From NCBI GenBank assembly GCA_018825305.1, contig JAHJEO010000018.1, positions 124,001-188,000 of the forward strand: a stretch of 64,000 nt of DNA, read 5' to 3'. This document shows positions 63,378 to 64,000 of the stretch, in pieces; the stretch's first letter is position 1, and each line of letters opens with the position of its first letter. The notes under the pieces were generated by a model, which saw only the letters and a list, made by a program, of their open reading frames with translations, made no database searches and was not told the DNA's origin. The translations under genes and the position numbers were made by a program. The DNA is from Gammaproteobacteria bacterium (GTDB taxonomy: Bacteria > Pseudomonadota > Gammaproteobacteria > Burkholderiales > Rhodocyclaceae).

Positions 63378-64000
63378 ATGCAGTTGACTGGCGCAGAAAT
63401 TGTAATCAGGTGCCTCCAGGAAGAAAAGGTCGAATACGTATTTGGCTATCCCGGTGGCTCGGTGTTGTTCATCTACGACGAGTTGTTCAAACAGGACCAA
63501 TTCAAGCACATTCTGGTTCGCCATGAGCAAGCTGCGGTCCATGCGGCCGATGCCTACTCGCGCTCCTCGCAGAAAATCGGCGTGTGCATGGTCACCTCCG
63601 GCCCCGGGGTCACCAATGCCGTGACAGGCATTGCGACTGCCTACATGGATTCGATTCCGTTGGTGGTGATCACCGGGCAGGTGCCGACTGCCTACATCGG
63701 ACAGGACGCCTTCCAGGAAGCGGATACCGTTGGCATCACGCGCCCCTGCGTCAAGCACAATTTCCTCGTCAAGGACGTCAAGGACCTCGCCGTCACCATC
63801 AAGAAGGCCTTCTATCTGGCCAAGACCGGCCGGCCCGGCCCGGTACTTGTGGATATTCCAAAGGACATCACCACCCAGAAGTGCGACTTCCATTATCCGA
63901 AGTCCATTTCGATGCGCTCCTACAACCCCGTGGTGAAGGGGCATTCGGGGCAGATCAAGAAGGCGGCGCAACTCCTGCTCGAAGCCAAGCGGCCAATGAT
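63378..64000 (+). CDS. ilvB: Acetolactate synthase large subunit (5' part)
   Basis: The first 207 residues, cut by the window edge. ThDP-enzyme N-terminus: [16 protein letters not shown], the catalytic glutamate in [17 protein letters not shown], and [20 protein letters not shown]. It makes acetolactate for branched-chain amino acid synthesis. ilvI is the alternative symbol. Starts at the ATG at 63378, divergent from the sigma-factor gene. Confidence 0.93.
   Translation, partial: MQLTGAEIVIRCLQEEKVEYVFGYPGGSVLFIYDELFKQDQFKHILVRHEQAAVHAADAYSRSSQKIGVCMVTSGPGVTNAVTGIATAYMDSIPLVVITGQVPTAYIGQDAFQEADTVGITRPCVKHNFLVKDVKDLAVTIKKAFYLAKTGRPGPVLVDIPKDITTQKCDFHYPKSISMRSYNPVVKGHSGQIKKAAQLLLEAKRPM

Overview
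This GC-rich window looks like chromosome of a sulfur-oxidising betaproteobacterium. Gene families and order resemble Rhodocyclales/Sterolibacteriaceae-type organisms such as Sulfuritalea or Sulfurisoma; that placement is inference from gene content. I see no rRNA, tRNA, CRISPR array, transposase or phage genes. Coding density is high.

Layout. (1) 1-3286: the end of an upstream gene, sucCD (succinyl-CoA synthetase) and an ornithine-cyclodeaminase-family reductase. (2) 3490-16066: a nine-kilobase-plus signalling block on the + strand. It encodes a CHASE2-sensor Ser/Thr kinase, a PP2C phosphatase, an FHA protein, a CHASE2-sensor adenylate cyclase, a metallo-beta-lactamase-fold cyclic-nucleotide phosphodiesterase, a cyclic-nucleotide-binding/rhodanese fusion, a GAF-fused GspE/PilB-type ATPase and a GAF/HD-GYP protein. 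Phosphorylation, cAMP and c-di-GMP signalling thus converge on a secretion/pilus ATPase. (3) 16100-19923: a more AT-rich insert-like segment. It has a sigma-54 promoter and an IHF-site match, then a 59-residue truncated type IV pilin missing from the ORF track, a secreted Cys-rich partner, a terminator, and an ABC permease / unknown protein / ABC ATPase trio. The layout recalls the Geobacter short-pilin (PilA-N/PilA-C plus ABC genes) neighbourhood. (4) 19968-23254: a MacAB-like efflux operon.

(5) 23325-53690: sulfur metabolism. soxYZAXB (no soxCD), sat divergent from aprBA, a YkgJ-type protein with a CbbQ/CbbO-like AAA-VWA pair, the qmoA-qmoB-hdrC-hdrB-CBS operon, three genes of uncertain role, soeABC, tusA, a DsrE2-like gene, a FadL-type porin and an exported protein. 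Together these describe thiosulfate binding and cleavage in the periplasm (Sox), cytoplasmic sulfur relay (TusA/DsrE2), and two parallel cytoplasmic sulfite oxidation routes: AprBA-Sat, with Qmo/Hdr as electron acceptor, and the membrane-bound SoeABC. Perfect FNR/ANR-type palindromes precede aprBA and soeABC, suggesting shared oxygen or redox control. A lone MoaC (Mo cofactor) and a BepA-like protease sit between sox and sat. (6) 53758-64000: housekeeping. valS, a small acidic protein, holC, pepA, lptFG, an RDD/DUF3106/DUF3619/sigma-factor cluster and the start of ilvB/ilvI.

Two dispersed non-coding repeat families run through the window. Family A (core GTCCCGCCAGCGCCGACTTT, about nine copies) sits mainly at gene ends and sometimes inside reading frames, where it supplies C-termini or internal peptides. 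Family B (GC-rich, with GGCCCCCCACGCTCGCAA and TTGGGGCGGCCCG blocks) lies between genes and interrupts the hdrC-hdrB and soeB-soeC pairs.
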